Positions 22,104 through 31,316 are shown, counted from the first letter of the stretch. The stretch is DNA of 64,000 nt from a bacterium BMS3Bbin14 (GCA_002897615.1 BDTX01000006.1:212115-276114); one strand, 5' to 3'. Notes: generated by a model not told the origin, from the sequence alone. Translations and numbers: made by a program.

Positions 22104-22379
22104 ATGTCTCGTTCTGTCAAAAAGGGACCATTTGTTGACGGGCACCTTATGAAAAAGGTTGAGAGTGCCCAGGAATCAGGATCGCGCAAGGTTATTAAAA
22201 CCTGGTCGCGCCGATCGGATATTATCCCTGATATGGTCGGACTCACATTGGCCGTCCATAACGGTAAGAAATTTATTCCTGTTTATGTGTCTGAGAACAT
22301 GGTTGGGCATAAGCTCGGTGAATTTTCACCGACCAGGACCTTCTACGGTCATGCCTCTGACAGGAAAGGCTCGCGGTAA
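22104..22379 (+). CDS. rpsS: 30S ribosomal protein S19
   Basis: S19 (91 aa) contacts S13 in the 30S head. It begins [20 protein letters not shown] and contains the signature [17 protein letters not shown]. It lies 18 bp after rplB and 38 bp before rplV, with an AGGAGA Shine-Dalgarno upstream. Confidence 0.98.
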   Translation: MSRSVKKGPFVDGHLMKKVESAQESGSRKVIKTWSRRSDIIPDMVGLTLAVHNGKKFIPVYVSENMVGHKLGEFSPTRTFYGHASDRKGSR

Positions 22380-22417
22380 TTCCGCCGCCGCTTGCAACAG
22401 CGATTAGGAGAACATCG

Positions 22418-22750
22418 ATGGAAACAAAGGCCGTCGCCAAATATATTCGCATCTCCCCGCAGAAAGCCCGTCTGGTAGCCGATGTGGTGCGGGGAATGGA
22501 TGTTGACAGTGCTCTAACCACGTTGAAGTTCATGCCCAAAAAAGGGGCGCGGATACTGCGCAAGGTTATCGAGTCGGCAGTTGCCAATGCAATACAGACC
22601 GAAACAATTGATGCTGATACCTTGTATGTCAAAAGCATTTTGATTGACGGTGGTCCCATGCTGAAACGGATGCGTCCGCGGGCCATGGGGCGGGCCACAA
22701 GAATTTTGAAGCGTACCAGCCATATTACCGTGGTTGTTGACGAGGCCTGA
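22418..22750 (+). CDS. rplV: 50S ribosomal protein L22
   Basis: L22 (110 aa) extends a beta-hairpin into the exit tunnel. Family features are KYIRISPQKARLVADVVRG near the start and the hairpin region LKRMRPRAMGRATRILKRTS. AGGAGA precedes ATG 22418. Confidence 0.98.
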   Translation: METKAVAKYIRISPQKARLVADVVRGMDVDSALTTLKFMPKKGARILRKVIESAVANAIQTETIDADTLYVKSILIDGGPMLKRMRPRAMGRATRILKRTSHITVVVDEA

Positions 22751-22808
22751 AAGGTCTTGGCGCAGCAGAGAATAAGAGATCAACAGGCAGTGGGAACGGA
22801 GGACAACC

Positions 22809-23459
22809 TTGGGACAGAAAGTTAATCCTATTGGATTTCGGCTTAACATTACCCGCACATGGGAATCAATCTGGTATGCGGATAAGAATTATGTCCGCAA
22901 CCTGCATGAGGATCAGAAGATTCGGCAGTATCTGAAGAAACGTCTATATCACGCAGGTATCTCTCGTATCGTTATCGAGCGGACCGGAGAAAAAATCCGG
23001 ATCAAGCTCTTTACTGCCCGGCCCGGCATTGTTATCGGCAAGAAGGGGACGGAGATCGAGACGCTGAAAATGGATATTGAACGGCGGTTCGGCCGCGAAT
23101 GTTTGATCGATATCCAGGAAGTCCGTCGCCCTGAGGCTGATGCCCAGCTGGTCGCCGAGAACATAGCCATGCAGCTCGAGCGTCGTATCGCTTTTCGCCG
23201 GGCGATGAAGAAATCTATTAACTCGGCCCTGCGCTTTGGCGTCAAAGGGATCAAGGTCTCCTGTGCCGGCCGTCTCGGCGGCGCCGAGATGTCACGAACG
23301 GAATGGTTCAAGGAAGGCCGCGTGCCCCTCCATACCCTTCGGGCCGATATCGACTATGGTATGGCGGAGGCCAAGACGACCTACGGCATCATCGGTGTCA
23401 AGGTCTGGATTTTTAAGGGTGAAGTCCTTGCCGAATCCGAAATGGCGGCCTTTGCTTGA
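22809..23459 (+). CDS. rpsC: 30S ribosomal protein S3
   Basis: S3 (216 aa) forms part of the mRNA entry channel. It starts at TTG 22809 ([20 protein letters not shown]) after GGAGGA. The KH domain with the GKKGTEIE loop spans about residues 40-110, and the C-terminal domain includes [20 protein letters not shown]. The length is slightly shorter than in E. coli, with no long C-terminal tail. Confidence 0.98.
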   Translation: MGQKVNPIGFRLNITRTWESIWYADKNYVRNLHEDQKIRQYLKKRLYHAGISRIVIERTGEKIRIKLFTARPGIVIGKKGTEIETLKMDIERRFGRECLIDIQEVRRPEADAQLVAENIAMQLERRIAFRRAMKKSINSALRFGVKGIKVSCAGRLGGAEMSRTEWFKEGRVPLHTLRADIDYGMAEAKTTYGIIGVKVWIFKGEVLAESEMAAFA

Positions 23460-23495
23460 TAGGTAAAGATACTTCCTTCACAGGAGTGCAGAACA

Positions 23496-23912
23496 ATGTT
23501 AAGTCCACGCAAAGTAAAATACAGAAAGCAGCATAAGGGCCGCATGAAGGGCACCGCCTATCGCGGCTCCGATCTCAACTTTGGTGATTTTGCTCTCAAA
23601 GCCACGGAGTGCGGCAGGATGAGTGCTGCTCATATTGAAGCCGCCCGTATTACCATTAACCGGAAAATTAAACGTGGCGGCCAGATGTGGATTCGTGTTT
23701 TCCCGGACAAGCCCATCACCAAGAAGCCTGCCGAAACCCGGATGGGCAAAGGAAAGGGTGTGCCGGAATACTGGGTCGCCGTGGTCAAGCCCGGCAGGAT
23801 TTTATACGAGTTGAGCGGTGTCCCCGAAGAGCTGGCCATCGAGGCCTTGAAGCTTGCCGGGTACAAGTTGCCGTTTGCCACCAAGGTGATCTCGAGGAGC
23901 ACCACGATATGA
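23496..23912 (+). CDS. rplP: 50S ribosomal protein L16
   Basis: L16 (138 aa) organises the A-tRNA binding site on the 50S subunit. It begins [19 protein letters not shown] and contains the signature [19 protein letters not shown]. The stop overlaps rpmC by 4 bp (ATGA at 23909-23912). Confidence 0.98.
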   Translation: MLSPRKVKYRKQHKGRMKGTAYRGSDLNFGDFALKATECGRMSAAHIEAARITINRKIKRGGQMWIRVFPDKPITKKPAETRMGKGKGVPEYWVAVVKPGRILYELSGVPEELAIEALKLAGYKLPFATKVISRSTTI

Positions 23913-24100
23913 AGTTGAAAGAAATACGAGAGATGACCCCGGACGAACTGAAAAAGAAGGAGCTGGACCTGCGGGAGGATCTGTTTAAGTTGAAGTTCCA
24001 GCATGGCACGCGCAGCCTGGAGAACCCGGCGCGCCTGGCTCAGCTCCGCAAGAACATTGCCAGGGTACGGACCATCATGAATGAGAAGGCCCGCGCTTAA
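23909..24100 (+). CDS. rpmC: 50S ribosomal protein L29
   Basis: L29 (63 aa) is a small helical-hairpin protein beside L23 at the tunnel exit. It reads [20 protein letters not shown] at the start and ends [15 protein letters not shown]. The start codon overlaps the rplP stop, so the two are translationally coupled. Confidence 0.97.
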   Translation: MKLKEIREMTPDELKKKELDLREDLFKLKFQHGTRSLENPARLAQLRKNIARVRTIMNEKARA

Positions 24101-24137
24101 ACGGGTCGAGAAAAAAATATCCACTGGACTGTAAAGA

Positions 24138-24398
24138 ATGAGCGACAGGAACAAGACAAGAAAGACACGACAGGGATCCGTTGTCAGTAACATGATGGAG
24201 AAAAGTATCGTTGTCCAGGTTGAGCGGAAAGTCCGTCATAAGCTGTACGGTAAGTTTATCCGGAGCCGGGTTAAGTACATGGCCCATGATGCGGCAAACG
24301 AGTGCAACATCGGCGATATCGTCCTCATTGAGGAGTGCCGTCCGTTGAGCAAGAATAAGCGCTGGCGGGTGATTAATATCGTCGAGCGCGCCGTTTGA
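24138..24398 (+). CDS. rpsQ: 30S ribosomal protein S17
   Basis: S17 (86 aa) is an OB-fold primary binder of 16S rRNA. It contains [19 protein letters not shown] and the signature [20 protein letters not shown]. Just after the stop, CGGGCCG and CGGCCCG (24402-24419) form a small hairpin without a U-tract. The 146-bp gap to rplN also holds a short dispersed repeat. Confidence 0.98.
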   Translation: MSDRNKTRKTRQGSVVSNMMEKSIVVQVERKVRHKLYGKFIRSRVKYMAHDAANECNIGDIVLIEECRPLSKNKRWRVINIVERAV

Positions 24399-24438
24399 TA
24401 TCGGGCCGGTTGCGGCCCGACCAAAGACAGCCGAATCC

Positions 24439-24478
24439 GGGATGCGCAAATTTTAAGTTATTTTTGAGCGGACCCTAA
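24439..24478 (+). repeat. Short dispersed repeat, related to 2228-2268
   Basis: GATGCGCAAATTTTAAGTT followed by ATTTTTGAGCGGACCCTAAG resembles GATGCGAAAATGTGAAGTT followed by ATTTTTTTGAGCGGACTCTG at 2228-2268. Both lie in spacers, before rplN and before secE. The AT-rich run plus GAGCGGAC core is the shared part. Function unknown; it may be a regulatory site or a remnant of a mobile sequence. Confidence 0.45.
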
Positions 24479-24544
24479 GCCCACTTTTATGTAAAACCAG
24501 GCTTAACGAACGGCCCGGGACAGGGAAGTTCATCAGGTGAGACC

Positions 24545-24913
24545 ATGATTCAAACAGAAACAGTACTCAATGTCGCCGACAATTCCGGAGCGAAGAAGGT
24601 TCTCTGCATCCGGGTTCTTGGCGGCACTCGCAAGCGATACGCCAGCATCGGCGATGTGATCGTTGTGACGGTGAAGGAAGCGATTCCGCACGCCAAGGTA
24701 AAAAAAGGTGATGTCATGAATGCGGTTATCGTTCGGACCAAGAAGGAAATCAAACGTCCCGAAGATACAACGCTGCGTTTTGATGACAATGCCGCGGTCC
24801 TGCTTGCCGAGTCCGGAGAACCGGTGGGCACCCGTATTTTTGGGCCTGTAGCCAGGGAACTTCGTTCGCTGGGATTTATGAAGATTATATCTCTTGCACC
24901 GGAGGTACTGTAA
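24545..24913 (+). CDS. rplN: 50S ribosomal protein L14
   Basis: L14 (122 aa) contributes to intersubunit bridges. It begins [20 protein letters not shown] and includes the signature of the family around [20 protein letters not shown]. It opens the spc-type block (rplN-rplX-rplE) and is spaced 57 bp from rplX. Confidence 0.98.
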   Translation: MIQTETVLNVADNSGAKKVLCIRVLGGTRKRYASIGDVIVVTVKEAIPHAKVKKGDVMNAVIVRTKKEIKRPEDTTLRFDDNAAVLLAESGEPVGTRIFGPVARELRSLGFMKIISLAPEVL

Positions 24914-24970
24914 TTCGCGTCCTTGGGACGTGAATCGGTATCTCGGCAGCGAGAAACGGGGAATTAAATA

Positions 24971-25309
24971 ATGCGCCAGGGACAGACAAGGTTGCAGAAA
25001 AACGATCAGGTTGAAGTGATCGCCGGCAAAGATAAGGGCCGTGTTGGTAAAATCCTCAAGATTGACAGACAGGCAAACAGGGTGGTGGTTGAGCGGATCA
25101 ATATGATCAAGAAGCACATGAAAGCCACAGATGCCTCGCAGCCTGGACAGATTGTCGACCGGGAGGCTTCCCTGCATATCTCCAACATTATGCTGGTTTG
25201 CTCGGAATGCGCCGAAAAGGTGCGGATCGGCAAGAAAATACTTACGGATGGCACCAAGGTCAGAGTTTGCAGGAACTGCGGCGCAACCATAGAAACAAAG
25301 AAAAAGTAG
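24971..25309 (+). CDS. rplX: 50S ribosomal protein L24 with CxxC pairs
   Basis: L24 (112 aa) is an assembly initiator that binds 23S rRNA near the tunnel exit. The KOW segment ([19 protein letters not shown]) is at residues 15-33. The C-terminal third has CSEC at about 77-80 and CRNC at about 99-102, which together could form a zinc ribbon, and it is slightly longer than the E. coli protein. Cys-containing L24 forms are known in other phyla. Confidence 0.96.
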   Translation: MRQGQTRLQKNDQVEVIAGKDKGRVGKILKIDRQANRVVVERINMIKKHMKATDASQPGQIVDREASLHISNIMLVCSECAEKVRIGKKILTDGTKVRVCRNCGATIETKKK

Positions 25310-25333
25310 GACGATGTTGTTCGGGAGTTTATG

Positions 25334-25876
25334 ATGAGCACACTGAAAAAACATTATGAAAGCGCATGTAGACCGCAGCTTCAGGAACAACTCAATTATA
25401 AGAATGTGATGGAGATTCCGCGGCTGGAGAAGGTCGTCCTGAATATGGGTTTGGGCGAGGCCGTTCAAAACCCGAAGGTTGTGGATAGCGCGGCACAGGA
25501 GTTGAGCCTGATCGCCGGTCAGAAGTCGGTTGTGACCAAGGCCAAGAAATCCATCGCCGGTTTTAAACTGCGCGAGGGGATGCCCATCGGCTGCCGGGTT
25601 ACTCTGCGCCATGAGAAAATGTTTGATTTTCTCTCCAGATTGATCAATATCTCTCTGCCCCGGGTTCGTGACTTCCGCGGTGTCTCGCCCAAGGGCTTTG
25701 ATGGCCGGGGCAACTATTCGCTGGGCATCAAAGAGCATATTATTTTCCCGGAAATTGATTTTGATAAGATCGACAAGATCCGGGGGCTGAATATTACCAT
25801 AGTAACGACGGCTAAAACCGATAATGAGGGACGTGCCCTGTTGCGACTGCTGGGTATGCCTTTCAGAGAGAAGTAA
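25334..25876 (+). CDS. rplE: 50S ribosomal protein L5
   Basis: L5 (180 aa) binds 5S rRNA. ATG 25334 ([10 protein letters not shown]) is better spaced from GGGAG at 25323-25327 than ATG 25331. Family blocks VLNMGLGEA and [20 protein letters not shown] are intact. A full mobile-element copy begins 2 bp after the stop, and its 5-bp target duplication (GTAAA) includes the TAA stop codon, so the insertion just missed the gene. Confidence 0.97.
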   Translation: MSTLKKHYESACRPQLQEQLNYKNVMEIPRLEKVVLNMGLGEAVQNPKVVDSAAQELSLIAGQKSVVTKAKKSIAGFKLREGMPIGCRVTLRHEKMFDFLSRLINISLPRVRDFRGVSPKGFDGRGNYSLGIKEHIIFPEIDFDKIDKIRGLNITIVTTAKTDNEGRALLRLLGMPFREK

Positions 25877-25877
25877 A

Positions 25878-26096
25878 CCTGGATCCGTGAGCGTCCGAGA
25901 ACGGTGCAGATGCAAGGCGGCAACGATGTTGATTATCCTGGTGTGATATCAACGAGTTGCCAACGCAGCAGATGCGCTGTTATCGGGCGCCCCGTAGGGC
26001 GGCGCGGTGAAGACCAGCAAATGAGTTTATTCGGAGATCATGCAATAAAATCCAGATATTGCATGAAATATTAACTCAAGCCGTCACGGATTCAGG
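25878..26096 (+). mobile_element. MITE copy C, full length (219 bp)
   Basis: Ends CCTGGATCCGTGA (one mismatch) and TCACGGATTCAGG, with a perfect target duplication GTAAA at 25873-25877 and 26097-26101. More than 70 consecutive bases in the left half match copy B. The AT hairpin here is GCAATA...TATTGC, whereas copy B has ACAATA...TGTTGT, a change that keeps the pairing. It lies between rplE and rpsN. Confidence 0.93.
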
Positions 26097-26157
26097 GTAA
26101 ACTGTATCCGGCATAGAGCCGGTTCGTGCCAGTAATTGAATTCTGCAGGAGGAAGGT

Positions 26158-26343
26158 GTGGCAAAAAAATCTCTTATTGCCAAGGCGAAACTTAAACAAA
26201 AGTTTAAGGTTCGCACATATAATCGTTGTCCGTTTTGCGGCCGGTCCAGGGCATTTATCAGGAAATTCGGTATGTGCCGGCTGTGCTTCAGGAAGCTTGC
26301 CTCTCATGGAAAGATAACCGGCGTGACCAAGTCAAGCTGGTAG
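26158..26343 (+). CDS. rpsN: 30S ribosomal protein S14 (zinc type)
   Basis: A 61-residue S14 with CPFC and CRLC motifs (residues 24-27 and 40-43) that bind zinc, the short C+ type. It starts at GTG 26158 ([20 protein letters not shown]) after GGAGGAAG. Position between rplE and rpsH is canonical for the spc operon. Confidence 0.97.
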   Translation: MAKKSLIAKAKLKQKFKVRTYNRCPFCGRSRAFIRKFGMCRLCFRKLASHGKITGVTKSSW

Positions 26344-26454
26344 AATGTTCAATTATCGGTTTTATAGTAACGGCTCCATGTTTGTTCGGGCTATATATAT
26401 GCAGTTGATGAACATGATTAACATTCATTTTCAACGTGATTAATTGGTGAAAAT

Positions 26455-26853
26455 ATGTCTATGAGTGATCCGCTGGCGGATATGCTGACCAGAATTAGAA
26501 ACGCCGTGATGGCCCATTTTGATACGGTTGATATGCCGTTGTCGAAATTGAAACTGGGCGTTGCCAAAACCCTCAAGCAGGAGGGGTATATAAGAGATTA
26601 TCAGGTCCTGAAAGATGACGTTCAGGGCACCTTGAAGATTGATCTTAAGTATGGTCCTCATAATGAGAAGGTTATTACCGGGATTCGCCGTATCAGCAAA
26701 CCGGGACTGCGGCAGTACCAGAAGGCCGACCGGATCCCGAAAGTTATGAGCGGTCTTGGTGTTGCCATTCTTTCAACCTCCCACGGCATTATTACGGACC
26801 GTGAGGCACGTCATCGCAATGTCGGCGGTGAGGTTCTGTGTGAGGTCTGGTAA
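26455..26853 (+). CDS. rpsH: 30S ribosomal protein S8
   Basis: S8 (132 aa) binds the central domain of 16S rRNA and in E. coli represses the spc operon. It begins [20 protein letters not shown] and ends with the signature [20 protein letters not shown]. rplF follows after 30 bp. Confidence 0.98.
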   Translation: MSMSDPLADMLTRIRNAVMAHFDTVDMPLSKLKLGVAKTLKQEGYIRDYQVLKDDVQGTLKIDLKYGPHNEKVITGIRRISKPGLRQYQKADRIPKVMSGLGVAILSTSHGIITDREARHRNVGGEVLCEVW

Positions 26854-26883
26854 TAATGATCGGACTGAGGAGAGGGAGAAAAG

Positions 26884-27426
26884 ATGTCTAGAATCGGTAA
26901 GCAGCCTATTACAATACCCTCCGGGGTCAAGGTTGAGATAAAGGGAAGCCATGTTACGATTACCGGCAGGAGGGGGTCGCTCGAACGTGACATCCGCCCG
27001 GAAATCGAACTCAAGCTTGACGGTGATCAGCTTGTCGTGTCGCCCAAGGGCAACAGCAAGCGGGTAATGGCTTTCTGGGGAATGACCAGGACCTTGCTCA
27101 ACAACATGGTTATCGGGGTAGAAAAAGGCTTTCAGAAAAAACTGGTTATTGAGGGAGTCGGCTTCCGGGCAAATGTTGCCGCCGCCGTCCTGACCCTTTC
27201 CGTCGGCTATTCCAACCCGGTTGAATTTCAATTGCCGGATGGAATCACTGCCGATGTTGATAAGGATAATACCATTACCATTGACGGGATTAACAATGAG
27301 ACCGTCGGCTTGACAGCCGCACGGATCAGGGCGATTCGGAAACCTGAGCCTTACAAGGGCAAAGGAATCCGCTATGCTGATGAACATATCGTTCGCAAGG
27401 TCGGCAAGTCCGGCGGTTCCGCCTAA
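26884..27426 (+). CDS. rplF: 50S ribosomal protein L6
   Basis: L6 (180 aa) lies next to the sarcin-ricin loop. Two related folds are present, and the C-terminal signature PEPYKGKGIRYADEHIVRKV is intact. It starts MSRIGKQPITIPSGVKVEI after GAGGGAGAAAAG. Confidence 0.98.
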   Translation: MSRIGKQPITIPSGVKVEIKGSHVTITGRRGSLERDIRPEIELKLDGDQLVVSPKGNSKRVMAFWGMTRTLLNNMVIGVEKGFQKKLVIEGVGFRANVAAAVLTLSVGYSNPVEFQLPDGITADVDKDNTITIDGINNETVGLTAARIRAIRKPEPYKGKGIRYADEHIVRKVGKSGGSA

Positions 27427-27451
27427 AAAATAAAAGAGTTGTGGTGCTATA

Positions 27452-27817
27452 ATGGCAAAGACAAGCCCAAAATTAACGGCGCGGACCAAGCGCGTTCAGC
27501 GCATTCGGACCAAGATATCCGGTACTGCGGATAAACCGAGGATGCGTGTGTTCAGGAGTAATCGTCATATATATGCCCAGATTATTGATGACATCAAACA
27601 GACCACCCTGGTCGCCATGTCGACGCTCGACAAGGAGTTTGACGGATCGGAAATCAAGGATAAGTGTGACGCTGCTAAAAAAGTTGGAGAGTTGATTGCC
27701 AGGCGCGCTAAAAGTGCCGGTATCAACCAAGTCGTATTTGACCGTGGGGGCAACCTGTATCACGGCAGGATCAAGGCATTATCTGACGGAGCCCGTGCAG
27801 GCGGCCTCGACTTCTGA
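27452..27817 (+). CDS. rplR: 50S ribosomal protein L18
   Basis: L18 (121 aa) binds 5S rRNA together with L5. It contains [20 protein letters not shown] and the C-terminal [20 protein letters not shown]. It is 25 bp after rplF and 57 bp before rpsE. Confidence 0.98.
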   Translation: MAKTSPKLTARTKRVQRIRTKISGTADKPRMRVFRSNRHIYAQIIDDIKQTTLVAMSTLDKEFDGSEIKDKCDAAKKVGELIARRAKSAGINQVVFDRGGNLYHGRIKALSDGARAGGLDF

Positions 27818-27874
27818 TGCGCTTTATTCCTGATGATTATCAAGTGAACAAATTAAAAGCAACGGGGGTGTTTC

Positions 27875-28387
27875 TTGGCTGATTTTAAACGAGCTAAAGA
27901 CGGGAACCAGGAAGAACTCATTGAAAAGATAGTTTTTATCAACCGGGTTGCCAAGGTCGTCAAGGGCGGTCGTCGCTTCAGTTTCAGTGCTATCGTTGTT
28001 GTCGGTGATGGCAAGGGAAAGGTTGGTTATGGCCTGGGCAAGGCAAACCAGGTGCCGGAGGCTATCCGCAAGGGAGTCGAGCGCGCCAGAAAGGATATGC
28101 AGATGGTTTCGCTGACCGAGGTCTCGATTCCCCATGCAATCCAGGGCAAGTTCAAGTCGGGTTCAGTCATGCTGAAGCCGGCCTGCGACGGTACCGGTGT
28201 TATTGCGGGCGGCGCTGTTCGCGCGGTCCTGGAAGCCGCCGGGGTGCAGAACATCCTGACCAAGTGCCTTGGCTCCAATAATCCCCATAACCTGGTAAAG
28301 GCGACAATGGACGGCTTGAGAAGACTGCGGACGTCTGAAGAGATAGCCAGGCTGCGCGGTCTTAAAGTCGATGAGATGGTCGCCTGA
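27875..28387 (+). CDS. rpsE: 30S ribosomal protein S5
   Basis: S5 (170 aa) works with S4 in decoding fidelity and mRNA unwinding. It uses a TTG start at 27875 ([20 protein letters not shown]) behind GGGGG. The double-stranded RNA-binding core [20 protein letters not shown] and the [14 protein letters not shown] segment are intact. Confidence 0.98.
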   Translation: MADFKRAKDGNQEELIEKIVFINRVAKVVKGGRRFSFSAIVVVGDGKGKVGYGLGKANQVPEAIRKGVERARKDMQMVSLTEVSIPHAIQGKFKSGSVMLKPACDGTGVIAGGAVRAVLEAAGVQNILTKCLGSNNPHNLVKATMDGLRRLRTSEEIARLRGLKVDEMVA

Positions 28388-28416
28388 GATCAGGCAAAGA
28401 ACAGACAGGTTGAACC

Positions 28417-28596
28417 ATGAGCGATACGATAACAATACGTCAGTTTAAAAGCGCTATTGGCAGTACGAAAAAAATCAGAGCAACCCTGGTCGGTCTTGGA
28501 CTGACCAAGATGAATAAAGCCGTTACCAGAAAGGACACCCCTGAACTTCGCGGTATGCTGAACAAGGTCAGGCACCTGGTACGGGTGGAGGAATAG
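28417..28596 (+). CDS. rpmD: 50S ribosomal protein L30
   Basis: A 59-residue protein reading MSDTITIRQFKSAIGSTKKI at the start and ending LNKVRHLVRVEE, the typical short L30. It lies between rpsE and rplO, as in nearly all spc operons, with rplO starting 3 bp after its stop. Confidence 0.96.
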   Translation: MSDTITIRQFKSAIGSTKKIRATLVGLGLTKMNKAVTRKDTPELRGMLNKVRHLVRVEE

Positions 28597-28599
28597 AAT

Positions 28600-29043
28600 A
28601 TGCTCACGCTGAATAATCTTTCGCCGGCCGCCGGCTCCCGCCGCAATAAAAAGAGGGTGGGCCGGGGCCCGGGCAGCGGACACGGCAAGACTGCCACCCG
28701 TGGTCATAAAGGTGCGCTCTCGCGCTCGGGCTATACGCAGAAGCTGGGTTTTGAGGGCGGCCAGATGCCCTTGCACCGCCGGCTGCCCAAGCGCGGTTTT
28801 ACCAATATCTTCAAGAAAGAGTATGTCCTGGTGGGCCTCAGTGACCTGAACCGGTTTGAGAGCGGCAGCACGGTCAACCGTGAGGCCCTGGTCAAGGCCG
28901 GCGTAATCAAGAAATCGGACGCCATCATGGTCAAGGTGCTGGCCAACGGCGACATTTCGATCTCCATTACCCTTGAGGTGGATAAAGTCAGCGCCGGCGC
29001 CCGGGCAAAAATTGAAGCTGCAGGCGGATCGGTAAAGGAATGA
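28600..29043 (+). CDS. rplO: 50S ribosomal protein L15
   Basis: L15 (147 aa) is a late assembly protein. The Gly/Arg-rich N-terminus ([20 protein letters not shown]) and the C-terminal fold (ending [12 protein letters not shown]) are standard. It is 4 bp from secY, consistent with translational coupling. Confidence 0.98.
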   Translation: MLTLNNLSPAAGSRRNKKRVGRGPGSGHGKTATRGHKGALSRSGYTQKLGFEGGQMPLHRRLPKRGFTNIFKKEYVLVGLSDLNRFESGSTVNREALVKAGVIKKSDAIMVKVLANGDISISITLEVDKVSAGARAKIEAAGGSVKE

Positions 29044-29047
29044 GCCG

Positions 29048-30352
29048 ATGAGTGGTCTTGCCAGCGCGGCCAATATCCCGGAACTCCGCAAACGGGCGAT
29101 TTTTACCCTGTTGATGCTCTTTGTCTACCGGATGGGAGTGCAGATCCCCACCCCTGGTATTAACGGCGACGCCCTGGCGGCATTTTTCCAGCAGAATGCC
29201 AGTACGCTCTTCGGCATGTTTAACATGTTTTCCGGCGGCGCCCTGCAGCACTTTTCTATTTTTTCCCTGGGCATCATGCCCTACATCAGTGCCTCTATTA
29301 TTATCCAGCTGCTGACCGTTGTCATTCCCCAGCTGGAAACGCTCTCAAAAGAGGGTGAGGCCGGGCAACGCAAGATCACCCAGTATACGCGCTACGGCAC
29401 GGTGGGACTGTCCATTATCCAGGGATTCTTTATTGCCACCGGTCTTGAGAGTATGGCCGGGCCGGACGGAACTCCCATTGTCATGGTCACCGGCATGCAA
29501 TTCAAGCTGATGACCGTTTTAACCCTGACAACCGGCACCGCCTTTATCATGTGGCTTGGCGAGCAGATGACCGAGCGCGGCATCGGCAACGGTATCTCCC
29601 TGATCATCTTTGCCGGTATTGTCGCCAGGATGCCCGCCGGCATCGGCAACACGATTCAGCTCGTCAAGGCCGGTGAGCTGCCGTCTATTTTTGTCCCGTT
29701 TTTGCTGGTGGTCATGTTCGCCGTGATCGCTTTTATTGTTTTCGTTGAAACCGCGCAGCGCCGCATTCCGATCCAGTATGCCAAACGGGTCGTCGGGAGA
29801 CGGGTCTATGGCGGCCAGTCCAGTCATCTGCCCCTGAAGATCAATATTTCCGGCGTTATTCCCCCGATTTTTGCCTCATCGATCATGATGTTCCCGGCCA
29901 CGATCGGCAGTTTTATTAAAGTCGACTGGGTCCAGCGGGCTTCGGCAATGCTGTCGCCCGGCACCGTGTCGTACTATATCCTCTATGTCGCCTTGATTGT
30001 CTTTTTCAGTTTTTTCTATACGGCAGTGACTTTCAAGCCTGATGATGTCGCGGAAAATCTAAAGAAGAACGGTGGTTTTATCCCCGGTATCCGCCCCGGC
30101 AAGAGGACCTCGGAATTTATTGACAAGGTGCTGACCCGCCTGACCGTGATCGGCGCGATTTACCTGAGTGCTGTCTGCGTCATGCCGACGATACTTATTC
30201 ATAAATTTAACGTCCCATTTTATTTCGGCGGTACGGCATTGCTCATTGTTGTCGGGGTGGCGATTGATACTATTTCCCAGATCGAGTCCCACCTGGTCAT
30301 GCGCAATTACGAAGGGTTTATGAAATCAGGCCGGCTCAAGGGACGGCATTAA
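29048..30352 (+). CDS. secY: Preprotein translocase channel SecY
   Basis: SecY (434 aa) is the ten-helix inner-membrane channel that works with SecE. Landmarks are RKRAIFTLLMLFVYRMGVQI (TM1), the plug region with FNMFSGGALQHFSIFSLGIM, GIGNGISLIIFAGIV in the middle and the cytoplasmic loop with RIPIQYAKRVVGR. Gene order secY-map without adk between them differs from many bacteria. Confidence 0.98.
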   Translation: MSGLASAANIPELRKRAIFTLLMLFVYRMGVQIPTPGINGDALAAFFQQNASTLFGMFNMFSGGALQHFSIFSLGIMPYISASIIIQLLTVVIPQLETLSKEGEAGQRKITQYTRYGTVGLSIIQGFFIATGLESMAGPDGTPIVMVTGMQFKLMTVLTLTTGTAFIMWLGEQMTERGIGNGISLIIFAGIVARMPAGIGNTIQLVKAGELPSIFVPFLLVVMFAVIAFIVFVETAQRRIPIQYAKRVVGRRVYGGQSSHLPLKINISGVIPPIFASSIMMFPATIGSFIKVDWVQRASAMLSPGTVSYYILYVALIVFFSFFYTAVTFKPDDVAENLKKNGGFIPGIRPGKRTSEFIDKVLTRLTVIGAIYLSAVCVMPTILIHKFNVPFYFGGTALLIVVGVAIDTISQIESHLVMRNYEGFMKSGRLKGRH

Positions 30353-30365
30353 ACAAGCCCGGACC

Positions 30366-31169
30366 GTGACCGATCAGAGCAGGGCAATAATCGTCAAGAC
30401 GCCTGACGAGATCCAGGTCATGTTCGAGGCGAACCAGATTGTGGCCGGTGCCCTTGATTTGCTCCGGCAGCGTCTGCAGCCGGGGGTGACGACCTACCGG
30501 CTTGACAGGTTGGCTGAAGAATTTTGCCGGGCACACCATGCTGTTCCCGCATTCAAGGGTTACCGGGGATTCCCGGCCAGCCTTTGTATCTCCATCAATG
30601 AAGAGGTCGTGCACGGTATCCCGTCGAAGAAGGTGTTTGTCCGTGAGGGTGATATCGTCAGCATGGATTTCGGCGTCAAGTATAAAGGATTTTTCGGCGA
30701 TTCGGCGCTGACGCTTGCCGTCGGCAGGGTTTCGGCTGAAAAGGAAAAATTGATGCGGGTGACCCGGGAGTCACTTGACCTGGCCATTGAGCAGGTCAGA
30801 ATCGGCAACCGTATTTCTGCTATATCCCGCGCTATCCAGCGTCATGTCGAAAAACATGGATTCTCGGTAGTCAGGCAGTTTGTCGGTCATGGGGTCGGGG
30901 CGAGTTTGCACGAAAGTCCGGAAGTTCCCAATTATGTGCAAAAGCACCAGGCCTCGCCGCGAATCGTCGAGGGGATGGTTGTGGCCATCGAACCGATGGT
31001 CAATGCGGGGACCTATAAGGTCAAAGTCCTGCATGACAACTGGACCGTGGTGACTGCCGACCGGCAACCGTCAGCCCATTTTGAGCATTCGGTCGCCGCG
31101 ACCGCTGACGGACCGTATGTCCTCAGTGCCCGGACCACTGATCCCGAATCCTTGACGGATTCAGGGTGA
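30366..31169 (+). CDS. map: Methionine aminopeptidase, type I
   Basis: MetAP (267 aa) removes the initiator methionine. Metal ligands are in the expected motifs: SMDFGVKYKGFFGDSALT (two Asp), FVGHGVGASLHE (His), IEPMV (Glu) and FEHSVAAT (Glu). GTG 30366 is the start, with only a weak Shine-Dalgarno. The last residues (about DPESLTDSG) and the stop codon lie in an end-to-end scar of the 219-bp mobile element, so the native C-terminus was probably different. Confidence 0.96.
   Translation: MTDQSRAIIVKTPDEIQVMFEANQIVAGALDLLRQRLQPGVTTYRLDRLAEEFCRAHHAVPAFKGYRGFPASLCISINEEVVHGIPSKKVFVREGDIVSMDFGVKYKGFFGDSALTLAVGRVSAEKEKLMRVTRESLDLAIEQVRIGNRISAISRAIQRHVEKHGFSVVRQFVGHGVGASLHESPEVPNYVQKHQASPRIVEGMVVAIEPMVNAGTYKVKVLHDNWTVVTADRQPSAHFEHSVAATADGPYVLSARTTDPESLTDSG
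31143..31165 (+). mobile_element. MITE scar: two element ends fused inside the end of map
   Basis: The sequence CCCGAATCCTTGA directly followed by CGGATTCAGG reads as the left end joined to the right end of the mobile element, with almost all of the interior lost. Flanks are CTGAT and GTGAT, which match at four of five positions and may be an old target duplication. It encodes the last residues of map. Confidence 0.55.
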
Positions 31170-31248
31170 TGACAACCGGGGCTAAGCATTGAATTTTTTG
31201 AGCGAATGATATGATTATGTCGTTTTTAACGAAATGGTAAAATAAAAG

Positions 31249-31277
31249 TTGTAAAAATACCTTTTGTCCGATATAAT
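31249..31277 (+). promoter_or_regulatory. Sigma70 promoter before infA
   Basis: TTGTAA at 31249-31254 and a perfect TATAAT at 31272-31277 with a 17-bp spacer. It lies in the 147-bp map-infA gap in AT-rich surroundings and starts a transcript about 35 nt before infA. It would let infA-rpmJ-rpsM-rpsK-rpsD-rpoA-rplQ be expressed independently of the upstream genes. Confidence 0.85.
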
Positions 31278-31316
31278 TTAAGTTTTTGACCTGTTTATTT
31301 TTTGGGGTAGAGGTGT

